Below, piece by piece: positions 23,579-30,414 of a stretch of 33,474 nt of DNA. The DNA is from a virus, in IMG/VR virus record IMGVR_UViG_3300026076_000037, positions 1 through 33,474 of that record; one strand, 5' to 3'. Under the pieces are notes generated by a model. That model saw only the letters and a list, made by a program, of their open reading frames with translations, had not been told where the DNA came from and searched no databases. A program made the position numbers and the translations under genes. Position 1 is the stretch's first letter, and each line of letters starts with the position of its first letter.

Positions 23579-23834
23579 AACTATCGGGTGGAACTATAAA
23601 GTCGTCTTCTGTAATAATACTATACCTTTGGCCAGACATAGAACAAGCATGGATCATCTGATCTATCTGGACATCTATCACCTCTAAAGGTGGATTGTCA
23701 TCGTGGAGTTCGATTAGATTGACATATCTCGTGGCATCATTCTTACTCACAAAGATTGGAATGATGCGGTCGTCATCAGCATCCATCACAGAGTATACAC
23801 CCTGTGGATGGTCTTTTATCGTGATGACGAACAT
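23529..23834 (-). CDS. DUF3110-like protein (101 aa)
   Basis: A 101-aa protein with 'GVYSVMDADDDRIIPIFVSKNDATRYVNLIEL' followed by 'LEVIDVQIDQMIHACSMSGQRYSII'. The pattern (a strand, 'F...DDATRY', then an acid-rich helix and a second C/G-containing strand) matches DUF3110, a family known mainly from cyanobacteria and plastids, whose function is not established. It lies between gp47 (5 nt away) and gp46 (50-nt overlap), so it is co-transcribed with the recombination nuclease. The family call is from memory of the pattern. Confidence 0.65.
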   Translation of the reverse strand: MFVITIKDHPQGVYSVMDADDDRIIPIFVSKNDATRYVNLIELHDDNPPLEVIDVQIDQMIHACSMSGQRYSIITEDDFIVPPDSYDSLSQDTLEEPPEHR

Positions 23835-23839
23835 AGAAT

Positions 23840-24880
23840 TTATGAGACTTCACACGCTTCTATGTATAGAGATTGCATCAGGGTCTTCAGGTCGGATTTA
23901 TCCACCTGTAGATCTACCTCGTCTATGTACTCACCTAAGAGGGTCAGCGTATCTTTCACGTTCAATTCTACATCATCATCTATAGCCGTGTCAACCAGCT
24001 TCTCAATAATTTTTACATCATGAGCACCATTGTGATACAAGCCGTCAATCAAATTTTCAAAATCGTTTATCTTGTGCTTCTCCTCGACCACAACTTTAAC
24101 AAAAGTATCCTTGTGCTTGCCAGTAGCATAGTCACTATAATCATTCTCAACATCATTATAGTATATCTTAGTAAAGATATCAAAAGGATTCTTGATGTAT
24201 GTTAGTCTGTCTGTATCCGTATCATATATGTGGAACCCTCTAGTGTCTGCATAATCATTCCAGAACATCTGGTATGGGTTACCTAAGTATTGGATGTTAC
24301 CATGCTTAGACTTATGATGGAAGTGTCCTGACCATACACGTTCAAACTTTTTAAAGTCTGTAGATTTGAAACCACCGTTGAATCTGTGACCTCTCATTAC
24401 TTCGAAGCCGTCTATCTCTAAATGACCAGCACAGATAGGAGCAGTTGTTTCTTGTATCGCTTCAATTGCTTGAGCACGGTTACCTGAATTAATCCATGGT
24501 AACATAAGAAACTCCTTACCACCTAGTGTGAGTTTAGTTGGTTCAGAGTAGATAGTTATATTATTATACTCTTGTAATAATAGTTCTGGGGAATTGATCC
24601 TATTGGTATTTTTATAATAGGTACAATGGTTCCCTAGAATCATGTGTACATCATACTTTTCAAGTCTGTCGAAATAGTCAGTTTTAATCCTTGCAAAAGT
24701 ACTATAATCCATAGACTTTCGATTATCAAATGTGTCACCCAGATCAAGGATGGTATTGATACCGTGCTTCTCAAGTGTTGGGAAAAATATTTCATCATAA
24801 AATTTGTTAAAGTAATTCCAAAACACTTGTGATCCTTTGCGACCATCTAGATGCTGGTCTGTTATAACTGCTACCTTCAT
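23840..24880 (-). CDS. 47: Recombination endonuclease subunit gp47 (Mre11-like)
   Basis: A 346-aa metallophosphoesterase, the T4 gp47/Mre11/SbcD homologue, close to the T4 length (339 aa). The metal-site motifs are in order: D8-x-H10, 'LGDTFDNR' with D49, G83-N84-H85, H153 in 'AGHLE', and H186-x-H188 in 'SGHFHHK'. It forms the end-processing nuclease with gp46. The ATG overlaps the stop of a 31-aa ORF (ATGA). Confidence 0.95.
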   Translation of the reverse strand: MKVAVITDQHLDGRKGSQVFWNYFNKFYDEIFFPTLEKHGINTILDLGDTFDNRKSMDYSTFARIKTDYFDRLEKYDVHMILGNHCTYYKNTNRINSPELLLQEYNNITIYSEPTKLTLGGKEFLMLPWINSGNRAQAIEAIQETTAPICAGHLEIDGFEVMRGHRFNGGFKSTDFKKFERVWSGHFHHKSKHGNIQYLGNPYQMFWNDYADTRGFHIYDTDTDRLTYIKNPFDIFTKIYYNDVENDYSDYATGKHKDTFVKVVVEEKHKINDFENLIDGLYHNGAHDVKIIEKLVDTAIDDDVELNVKDTLTLLGEYIDEVDLQVDKSDLKTLMQSLYIEACEVS

Positions 24881-24972
24881 AGCATTCGTGTCTTGATATT
24901 ATATACTGCTCTAGTAGAAGGATACAATTCCCTCAACTTTCTAACTACTGCCAATTGTACTTCTAGAATCAT
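24877..24972 (-). CDS. Tiny basic helical ORF (31 aa)
   Basis: A 31-aa frame, 'MILEVQLAVVRKLRELYPST...', basic and probably one helix. It is joined by ATGA overlaps to the 58-aa gene upstream and to gp47 downstream, which is the main support for it. It could act only as a translational bridge into gp47. No family is recognised. Confidence 0.4.
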   Translation of the reverse strand: MILEVQLAVVRKLRELYPSTRAVYNIKTRML

Positions 24973-25145
24973 CTACCTTCCCTCGATTTGTTTCGTATGG
25001 TTATATGGTTTCCTTCTATTTTAAACTCTAGGTAATCAATATGATCCCATCCAAGTTCTTCATATAGTTCATTGAGTTTGTCCATGTCATCCCACAGATC
25101 AGTGGGGGTTGGTTCTCCCCAGAAAGGATTTTCATCAGGATTCAT
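24969..25145 (-). CDS. Small acidic hypothetical protein (58 aa)
   Basis: A 58-aa acidic protein: 'NPFWGEPTPTDLWDDMDKLN', then 'LGWDHIDYLEFKIEGNHITI'. The second half has a helix-strand-strand look. I recognise no family. It starts 11 nt inside the end of the 141-aa gene and ends in an ATGA overlap with the 31-aa ORF, so it is part of the pyrE-gp47 transcript. Confidence 0.6.
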   Translation of the reverse strand: MNPDENPFWGEPTPTDLWDDMDKLNELYEELGWDHIDYLEFKIEGNHITIRNKSREGR

Positions 25146-25560
25146 TGTTCCTCTTGCGTACAGGTACTTCTATTGTCCATGCTGAACAAGACAGTTCAAC
25201 CATATCAAAATTCTTTTCAAATTCCTTCTTACGTTTCTTTGCTTCTGCTTCCCTATCGTTTAATTCTTTCTCACGTCCAGGTTCAGGTTGGATCTCACCG
25301 TAGTGTACGTCTGTCCAGATTTCTGGATGCTCATGACAATCATAGAACTGAAGGATGGCAGTATCAACCATGTGATATAGTGTATCCCAAGTTAATTCAG
25401 TTCTCAATCTCTCTGCTATATGTCCTATTTGATTATGGGACATTGATACATCATCATCTTTAAATAAAAACTCACCTCTAGTGGCAACCAGTTCATTCAA
25501 GTCAATGGTGATCTGTACATTATTATGAATGCCAGTGTTTAAATCATATGGTTCAGTCAT
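25135..25560 (-). CDS. Hypothetical protein (141 aa)
   Basis: A 141-aa protein with no recognised domain. The N-terminus has 'VQITIDLNELVATRGEFLF' (strand-like), the middle is helical with aromatic and His residues ('FYDCHEHPEIWTDVHYGEI'), and residues about 92-117 form a highly charged helix ('REKELNDREAEAKKRKKEFE'). It starts 4 nt inside the end of pyrE and overlaps the 58-aa gene by 11 nt. Confidence 0.7.
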   Translation of the reverse strand: MTEPYDLNTGIHNNVQITIDLNELVATRGEFLFKDDDVSMSHNQIGHIAERLRTELTWDTLYHMVDTAILQFYDCHEHPEIWTDVHYGEIQPEPGREKELNDREAEAKKRKKEFEKNFDMVELSCSAWTIEVPVRKRNNES

Positions 25561-26132
25561 GTTATATCATTAAGTAAGAATAGTGAGAAGAATTCAATAT
25601 CATTATCTATCCATGTCTGATGGTTTTCCATCCTATCAACAATAGCAACAACACGATTAACAACGTAACCTGCATCACGTAACACTCTGACTGCTGTCAT
25701 TGCACTACTACCTGTTGTGGTTACATCTTCTAATACTGTTACTATTGATCCTTTCTTAGGTTTCGGTCCTTCAATGACCTCCTTCGTACCATACCCTTTA
25801 GGATTCTTACGAATTATAAGTGCATCCAAATCAGTATGAGATGCAATATAGTATGATCTTTGTGCCACACCACATACTAATGGGTCTGCACCTAGAGTCA
25901 AGCCGCCTACTGCTACTGCCTTCTTGTCAATATACTTAATCATAAGTTTAGACAGCAAAGCATTACCCTCACATGACAAAGTGACAGGTTTACAATTTAC
26001 ATAATGTTCTGACTCTTGTCCAGATGATAGAGTAAACTTTCCATGTCTATAAGCATTGTCGTGAAGTAACTGCTGTAGAGTTTCTCTATGCTTAATATCC
26101 TCATGAGGAATAGCGTTTTGATATTTGTCCAT
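25557..26132 (-). CDS. pyrE: Orotate phosphoribosyltransferase PyrE
   Basis: A 191-aa type I phosphoribosyltransferase. 'FTLSSGQESEHYVNCKP' at 33-49 is the PyrE N-terminal signature (F.L.SG..S.yy.d.k). The PRPP loop 'VTVLEDVTTTGSSA' spans 131-144. It converts orotate and PRPP to OMP in pyrimidine synthesis. In a phage this is an auxiliary metabolic gene, likely to raise pyrimidine supply for DNA synthesis. It follows gp55 with a 1-nt (TAATG) overlap and so shares its early promoter. Confidence 0.92.
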   Translation of the reverse strand: MDKYQNAIPHEDIKHRETLQQLLHDNAYRHGKFTLSSGQESEHYVNCKPVTLSCEGNALLSKLMIKYIDKKAVAVGGLTLGADPLVCGVAQRSYYIASHTDLDALIIRKNPKGYGTKEVIEGPKPKKGSIVTVLEDVTTTGSSAMTAVRVLRDAGYVVNRVVAIVDRMENHQTWIDNDIEFFSLFLLNDIT

Positions 26133-26638
26133 TAGCGATTCATTTTGGTTTCGATGTTCTCTTTTATGCTGCCCATGTCAGATTGAGATGGATTCATCCC
26201 AGTCATTGTACCCTCAAACGTGTCAGTGTGCATAACTTCATCATATCCTGACCGTTCTAAAATTTTATTCTTGATCTCTAGTTGCTTTTTCTCTTTCTGA
26301 ATCCGTCTCAAGAATGCGTAGTATATAATCTGAGTGAAGTAAGCAAAAGGGTTCTTGGATTTGTCTGGATCGAAGTTGTCTATGTATTGTAAGCAGTTTT
26401 CGATCCCATCACAGATCATGTCCTCTCGGAACATGTAGTTGACAAAGTTCGGTTTATATGATAAATGTGTAGCTATCTTAAGGAAGCAGTCGCCAATGTA
26501 ATTCGGCACACGAGGTCGGGTTGCACCCGATTCCCTTGCAGCAATAACAGAATTCCGATACACAGTGATCGCTTCTAGAAATTCTTTATTGTTTACGTAA
26601 TACTCAGTTTTCTTTTTAACCATTGTTGCATGTGCCAC
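26132..26638 (-). CDS. 55: Late-transcription sigma factor gp55
   Basis: A 168-aa gp55-type sigma factor that directs host RNA polymerase to late phage promoters together with the gp45 clamp. Conserved parts include 'VPNYIGDCFLKIATHLSYKPNFVNY' and 'MICDGIENCLQYIDNFDPDKSKNPFAYFTQIIYYAFLRRI', the region 2-like core. I use the GTG at 26638: AGGAG lies about 14 nt before it, and the in-frame ATG at 26623 is a less well placed alternative. A near-consensus early promoter drives it. It runs into pyrE with a TAATG overlap. Confidence 0.92.
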   Translation of the reverse strand: MAHATMVKKKTEYYVNNKEFLEAITVYRNSVIAARESGATRPRVPNYIGDCFLKIATHLSYKPNFVNYMFREDMICDGIENCLQYIDNFDPDKSKNPFAYFTQIIYYAFLRRIQKEKKQLEIKNKILERSGYDEVMHTDTFEGTMTGMNPSQSDMGSIKENIETKMNR

Positions 26639-26662
26639 TTAGATTGCTTGCTACTCCTATCA

Positions 26663-26691
26663 AGTATACCAGTTAATGCAAGCATTGTCAA
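26663..26691 (-). promoter_or_regulatory. Strong sigma70-type promoter of gp55 (TTGACA-17-TATACT)
   Basis: On the minus strand -35 TTGACA (26686-26691), a 17-nt spacer and -10 TATACT (26663-26668), 25 nt before the GTG start of gp55. The transcript would begin almost at the AGGAG ribosome site, giving a very short leader. The -35 is also one arm of an inverted repeat. Confidence 0.88.
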
Positions 26692-26706
26692 CAGGGGGCT
26701 TGACAA
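26685..26706 (-). repeat. Inverted repeat over the gp55 promoter -35
   Basis: TTGTCAA and TTGACAA, 7 bp arms in perfect inverse, flank the 8-bp GC-rich spacer CAGGGGGC. One arm contains the -35 of the gp55 promoter. A third TTGACA on the minus strand lies at about 26733-26738. This could be an operator or a short hairpin ending the upstream transcript. Confidence 0.5.
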
Positions 26707-26735
26707 GGTGACAAAAAACATATAGACTAACTCTG

Positions 26736-27140
26736 TCAAGGGTTCAAGGGAGGTTGTAGCTTATAAATCTTCTCTAGGAATTTTTTGGTCTCACTGACAG
26801 ATCCTAAACGACCCATACTTCTAGTAAACTTATTGTTGTCTAGACCCATCTTCATTTTTTTGAGAGTCTTTAAATAGAAAACCTCAATCTTTTTATCCGT
26901 CTCAGTCATGGTTAGGACGTGGCATCGGGGGAGCACGAACATCTGATCAAACGTTGATCGGATCCATTCTACTAAAGTAAACCCACTCACCTGAACATCT
27001 TGACTACGTTGCTGCTGGACAGGGACAACCTCTAGAGGATTCTCTAGTACAAGACTGTCGTCATCAGGCATAAAGGATACCTTAGAGACAATCTCCTCTC
27101 CGTTAACCAACTTTATTGTAGCGTAAAATTCTTCTTCCAT
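26736..27140 (-). CDS. Sm-like (LSm-fold) protein candidate (134 aa)
   Basis: A 134-aa protein that begins 'FYATIKLVNGEEIVSKVSFM' and continues 'DDSLVLENPLEVVPVQ', the Sm1-type pattern (strands around a GE turn, then an NPL/NPY-like segment). The Sm2-like strand may be 'SGFTLVEWIRSTFDQMFVL', and a basic C-terminal region follows ('LKTLKKMKMGLDNNKF'). It is a probable relative of the protein at 11204-11656. Sm-like cyanophage proteins are known; RNA or protein scaffolding is plausible. It abuts uvsW with no gap. Confidence 0.7.
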   Translation of the reverse strand: MEEEFYATIKLVNGEEIVSKVSFMPDDDSLVLENPLEVVPVQQQRSQDVQVSGFTLVEWIRSTFDQMFVLPRCHVLTMTETDKKIEVFYLKTLKKMKMGLDNNKFTRSMGRLGSVSETKKFLEKIYKLQPPLNP

Positions 27141-28607
27141 TTAAGATGCTGTAAGGTTTACTTTAATGACTTCATACTTGAAATTCTCTTCGTTGTATAT
27201 GTTTACTCTTTCATTCAAATGCTTTAGAGTATAGTTCTGACTTCCAATGTCATCTGCTATATCATATAATGTTGCTAATGACTTTCCTTCTCCTCTACGA
27301 AGGACTCTCCCGATGGATTGAAGATTTCTGATTCGTGATTTGGATGGGCTTGCAAAGATGATATTGTGCAAACGCTTAATGTTAATGCCAGTACTGAAAG
27401 TACCATAGGACGCAACGATGATAGCATTATTTTCTTGCTCCGTAATTTGCCTAACTTCTTCACGGTCTTCTACTTCCGTACCGCCGTGAACAAAGAATAC
27501 CTTTCGATTTTCTTTAACATTACTATTTATGAGATCGTATAATGGTTCACCGTGCTTCTCTATATAATTGAATAGCACTAGTGTGTTACCATCTAGGTCT
27601 CTGACTAGGTTCTTGATCAGATTGTTCCTACCCCTGTGACCTACAATGTACTCTATCTCATCCTGATATGTTTCAAAATGTTGTGCAGGGTGTTTACAGA
27701 GTAGGATTTTGATCCTAAACTTACTAAGGTAACCACGTTTGATGAGATCATCTGTCTTGGTTACTTGGTCACACTGTCCAAATAGACCTTCTAGCACCCA
27801 CTTATGGGTCTTGGTTCCGTTCAGTGTCCCAGTAAATCCAAACCTATACTTAGCATTATGTAACTTGGTCATGATGCCAGTTAAGGATTTACTCTTAAAC
27901 AGATGTGCTTCATCCCCGATCACACAATCAATATCATCAAAGTATCTCTTCGGAAACTTATAGATTGATTGCCAAGTAGATATGATGACAGTTTTGTCAG
28001 TCTCTTTATCCTTACCCCCATAAATTTTATGAATATGAGTATCCGCATCCCAACCGTAGTCGATGAAGTCGGTAACCATTTGCTCAACAAGGGATGTAGT
28101 TGGGACGATTATAAGTACCTTCTTTGCGGTGGCGCAATAGTATCTGACGAGGGAATAGATCATAAGAGACTTCCCCGACCCAGTAGGAGAAAGAAGTAAC
28201 TTTCTATTATTCTTGATAGCAGAGTACACTGCTGCGTATTGATAGTCTCTAGGTTTCACGTGAGTGATCTTATCCATAAAGACTTTGACACCAGCAGGTG
28301 ATACAAAATCATTTACCTCATTAGGATGACCATACCAGTCATCCTTTTTTATTGCCAGATCATAATTACGTTCAAAGGCAAAGCCCTTTAAATGAGTATA
28401 CAATCCAGCATATAGATCACCAGTAGCAGGTGAGTACAACCTTATGGTTCCATCCCAGTGTCTATATCTGGGATTCTTTTTTAAATATTTTGCTTCAGGT
28501 ACTTCGAACGTAAAGTAATCTGCTAACTCATGGTGTATGTGTTGTTCAGGAGATTCAATAGTAACGTAGACTTCATTCTTCTTTTTAACTGAGAGGTGTG
28601 ACATCAT
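27141..28607 (-). CDS. uvsW: Recombination helicase UvsW
   Basis: A 488-aa superfamily 2 helicase, close to T4 UvsW (503 aa). Residues 1-100 form the N-terminal DNA-binding domain. Motif I 'SPTGSGKS' lies at 140-147, motif II is G-D232-E-A-H235, and later motifs include 'FGFTGTLNGT' (III) and 'QSIGRVLRRGEGK' (VI). It unwinds R-loops and branched DNA and helps the switch from origin- to recombination-dependent replication. Its ATG overlaps the stop of uvsY (ATGA). Confidence 0.95.
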   Translation of the reverse strand: MMSHLSVKKKNEVYVTIESPEQHIHHELADYFTFEVPEAKYLKKNPRYRHWDGTIRLYSPATGDLYAGLYTHLKGFAFERNYDLAIKKDDWYGHPNEVNDFVSPAGVKVFMDKITHVKPRDYQYAAVYSAIKNNRKLLLSPTGSGKSLMIYSLVRYYCATAKKVLIIVPTTSLVEQMVTDFIDYGWDADTHIHKIYGGKDKETDKTVIISTWQSIYKFPKRYFDDIDCVIGDEAHLFKSKSLTGIMTKLHNAKYRFGFTGTLNGTKTHKWVLEGLFGQCDQVTKTDDLIKRGYLSKFRIKILLCKHPAQHFETYQDEIEYIVGHRGRNNLIKNLVRDLDGNTLVLFNYIEKHGEPLYDLINSNVKENRKVFFVHGGTEVEDREEVRQITEQENNAIIVASYGTFSTGINIKRLHNIIFASPSKSRIRNLQSIGRVLRRGEGKSLATLYDIADDIGSQNYTLKHLNERVNIYNEENFKYEVIKVNLTAS

Positions 28608-29077
28608 TGTCCATTAACAAATTTCTCCCACTCGATAGCACTCTTGATTTGAAACCCTCTATTTGATATTTGTTTCATTACCTGATCCAACCAATAAAGC
28701 ATTTGATCTAGGTATTTAATTTTCGCTTCTAAGTTAATGATGTCATCATCAGACTCAACATAGACTTTCATCTTATCTTGAGTTGAGATCCTACTGCCAA
28801 ATGGTTTTTCAGCATAGGTCTTTGCGTCAGACTCGCCTCCATAGTACTCACGCTTGTCTCTAACCAGTTTACGAAATTGAAATTCAAGTGAGGTTTTAAG
28901 TTGAGAAATATCAGTATAGTGGTTTAAGTATTTATTGTGTTGAAATGGAATGTCAAGAGCTAACTGTGCCAGATCAGCAGAGTATTGTTTATTCTTGAAC
29001 TGAAAGTCTACATGACTATCTTCGTTCCAATCAGTTTTTAGTTTGTCAAATTTATTACGAAGGGTTTCAAAATTCAT
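28604..29077 (-). CDS. uvsY: Recombination mediator UvsY
   Basis: A 157-aa UvsY, which loads UvsX onto single-stranded DNA coated by gp32. Its length is a little over T4 UvsY (137 aa). The core 'SLEFQFRKLVRDKREYYGGE' and 'VYVESDDDIINLEAKIKYLDQMLYWLDQVMKQI' matches the family's conserved helical part. It sits immediately upstream of uvsW and downstream of a tail-tube-like gene, each with a 4-nt overlap. An AATAAATA string inside it is probably not a working late promoter. Confidence 0.9.
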   Translation of the reverse strand: MNFETLRNKFDKLKTDWNEDSHVDFQFKNKQYSADLAQLALDIPFQHNKYLNHYTDISQLKTSLEFQFRKLVRDKREYYGGESDAKTYAEKPFGSRISTQDKMKVYVESDDDIINLEAKIKYLDQMLYWLDQVMKQISNRGFQIKSAIEWEKFVNGQ

Positions 29078-29586
29078 AAATTAGTGCCAGTTTCTGTCTG
29101 TACGTTATATCTTGTGTATTTAAAAACTGCTGTTGCAGTTACATAATCGATGTCTGTAGGGGTAGCATCGAAGTTAACACCTGTCAGTGCTACTGGGAAT
29201 AACTCTTCAAAGTTGACGTAGAAATTCCCATTAAAATTAGAGGTAAGAACTTGTATGGTTCCTCTTGAAGTTTTATCCAACCCAGATGCATGACCTTCTG
29301 AGAGTCCGAAGTCCCTAATCCAATTTTGGATTGACATGTAGTTCTTAAGATCTTCATCGATTAAAAATTGTACGGTAAGATCACCAAACTGTACACCACC
29401 ACTTCCAGGTATAGGTATACCCCTGAAAGCACTCTGTACTTCAACAACAGGCATGCTAATATCAGGGAGGTTTACTGACTGACAGAAAAAATCTACCCCC
29501 GAAAAGAGTTCCAGATCAAACTGAAATCCTACTGGAGATAGAAAATTTCTATTCTTTGGTTGTTCTTTATACCAATCGGCAGTCAC
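29074..29586 (-). CDS. Tail-tube-like structural protein (gp19-related)
   Basis: A 170-aa protein with the tail-tube fold pattern of T4 gp19 and related tube proteins. It begins 'FLSPVGFQFDLELFSGVDFFCQSVNLPD', goes on with 'FGDLTVQFLIDEDLKNYMSIQNWI', and ends with alternating strands ('VTATAVFKYTRYNV'). True gp19 usually lies next to gp18, so this is likely a tube-initiator or tail-end relative. The start is GTG (29586), preceded by GGGAAG. It overlaps uvsY by 4 nt. Confidence 0.75.
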   Translation of the reverse strand: MTADWYKEQPKNRNFLSPVGFQFDLELFSGVDFFCQSVNLPDISMPVVEVQSAFRGIPIPGSGGVQFGDLTVQFLIDEDLKNYMSIQNWIRDFGLSEGHASGLDKTSRGTIQVLTSNFNGNFYVNFEELFPVALTGVNFDATPTDIDYVTATAVFKYTRYNVQTETGTNL

Positions 29587-29607
29587 GTCAACTTCCCAAG
29601 CTACTTA

Positions 29608-29781
29608 CTATTTAGTGTACCACCAATATGGACCTTCACCTGGACCACCAAAGTCATCATCATCGTCATCATCAAACTTGACTTTAGTTGGTTTCTTTTT
29701 CAAAGCATTGAAAATTACTACCACGGAAGCAACAGTTCCTGGTATACCAACTCCCATTAATACTTTGTAAATTGGATTCAC
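29608..29781 (-). CDS. Small membrane-anchored acidic protein (57 aa)
   Basis: A 57-aa frame starting at GTG (29781), which overlaps the TGA of the 63-aa gene as GTGA. An N-terminal hydrophobic helix ('VLMGVGIPGTVASVVVIF') is followed by a basic 'LKKKPTKVKF', seven aspartates in a row, then Gly/Pro and 'YWWYTK'. The order suggests one membrane span with the charged tail in the cytoplasm. No family is recognised. Confidence 0.6.
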   Translation of the reverse strand: MNPIYKVLMGVGIPGTVASVVVIFNALKKKPTKVKFDDDDDDDFGGPGEGPYWWYTK

Positions 29782-29969
29782 TTATTCAGTACCCAGTTCT
29801 CGGCAAAGTCTTCTGCCTCTGTTGTATGTATAAAGTCTGTAGAGTTAGTTCCTTCACCTGTGGTAGTGAAAACTCTGCATTGATACGGTCTTTGATCGAA
29901 GTCTTCTATCCAGAAAACTTTTGCATGTCTGTCATCATCGTCGCTGAAGTAGCTACTTAAAAGTCTCAT
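29778..29969 (-). CDS. Hypothetical protein (63 aa)
   Basis: A 63-aa protein, 'MRLLSSYFSDDDDRHAKVFWIEDFDQRPYQ...', with a beta-hairpin look ('AKVFWIEDFDQRPYQCRVF') and an acidic helix at the C-terminus ('TEAEDFAENWVLNK'). No family is recognised. It overlaps the 74-aa gene upstream by 17 nt and the 57-aa gene downstream by GTGA. Confidence 0.6.
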   Translation of the reverse strand: MRLLSSYFSDDDDRHAKVFWIEDFDQRPYQCRVFTTTGEGTNSTDFIHTTEAEDFAENWVLNK

Positions 29970-30177
29970 ATGCTTCCTTAATCAATGTATCTGCGTTTGC
30001 TTTAGATGCTATATCATTATCGTTATTTAAAATCCAATCGTCACAAAAACGATAAACTTTATTTTCGATACTGATCTGTGATCTGATGATGGATCCCATC
30101 AGAAATTTTCTTAGGTCTAACTGTTCGTCAGTTAAATCACCAGTGATTATTACATCTGGTTTAGTAGTGGTATTCAT
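29953..30177 (-). CDS. Hypothetical helical protein (74 aa)
   Basis: A 74-aa protein likely to be mostly helical ('LTDEQLDLRKFLMGSIIRSQ', 'ASKANADTLIKEAYETF'), with 'FCDDWILNNDND' in the middle. The pattern suggests a small helical bundle. No family is known to me. It overlaps its upstream and downstream neighbours by 17 nt each. Confidence 0.6.
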   Translation of the reverse strand: MNTTTKPDVIITGDLTDEQLDLRKFLMGSIIRSQISIENKVYRFCDDWILNNDNDIASKANADTLIKEAYETFK

Positions 30178-30325
30178 CGAGGATGTCCAGTGCGTCGTTT
30201 AGTGCTTGTTGTGCTGCCCATCTTTCTTTATCATCCCATTCACGATGCCAGTTTTTACTGGCAATACCGCTTTTGATTTTCAAAAGTCTAGATGTCATAT
30301 CAACTTTGCTAAGTCTACCGTTCAT
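30161..30325 (-). CDS. Small hypothetical protein (54 aa)
   Basis: A 54-aa frame, ATG at 30325 and TAA at 30161-30163. It is basic at the N-terminus ('RLSKVDMTSRLLKIKSG') and helical and acidic at the C-terminus ('RWAAQQALNDALDILDEYHY'). No family is recognised. It is the first gene after the gp23 terminator and has a good -10 box 22 nt upstream. Confidence 0.6.
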   Translation of the reverse strand: MNGRLSKVDMTSRLLKIKSGIASKNWHREWDDKERWAAQQALNDALDILDEYHY

Positions 30326-30346
30326 AAGGTGGGCTCATTTAATCAT

Positions 30347-30375
30347 ATTATAGTATATTTAATAAAAAAGGGGAA
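30347..30375 (-). promoter_or_regulatory. Possible promoter after the gp23 terminator
   Basis: On the minus strand a perfect -10 TATAAT (30347-30352) lies 22 nt before the 54-aa gene. The -35 position at 17-nt spacing reads TTCCCC (30370-30375), a poor match, and falls in the terminator stem. An activator or an extended -10 would be needed for strong use. Confidence 0.4.
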
Positions 30376-30390
30376 CCTTTCGGCTCCCCT
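30364..30390 (-). terminator. Intrinsic terminator after gp23
   Basis: On the minus strand AGGGGAGCC-GAAA-GGTTCCCCT is a nine-pair stem (one G-U) with a GAAA tetraloop followed by TTTTTT. It lies about 25 nt after the gp23 stop codon. This ends the highly expressed capsid transcript. Confidence 0.93.
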
Positions 30391-30414
30391 TCGTTCTGAT
30401 CTCGTGACCAAAAT

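Noticed and set aside
28929-28936. AATAAATA string inside uvsY
   Set aside because: It is more than 300 nt from the next gene start and within coding sequence; chance occurrence in AT-rich DNA is likely.
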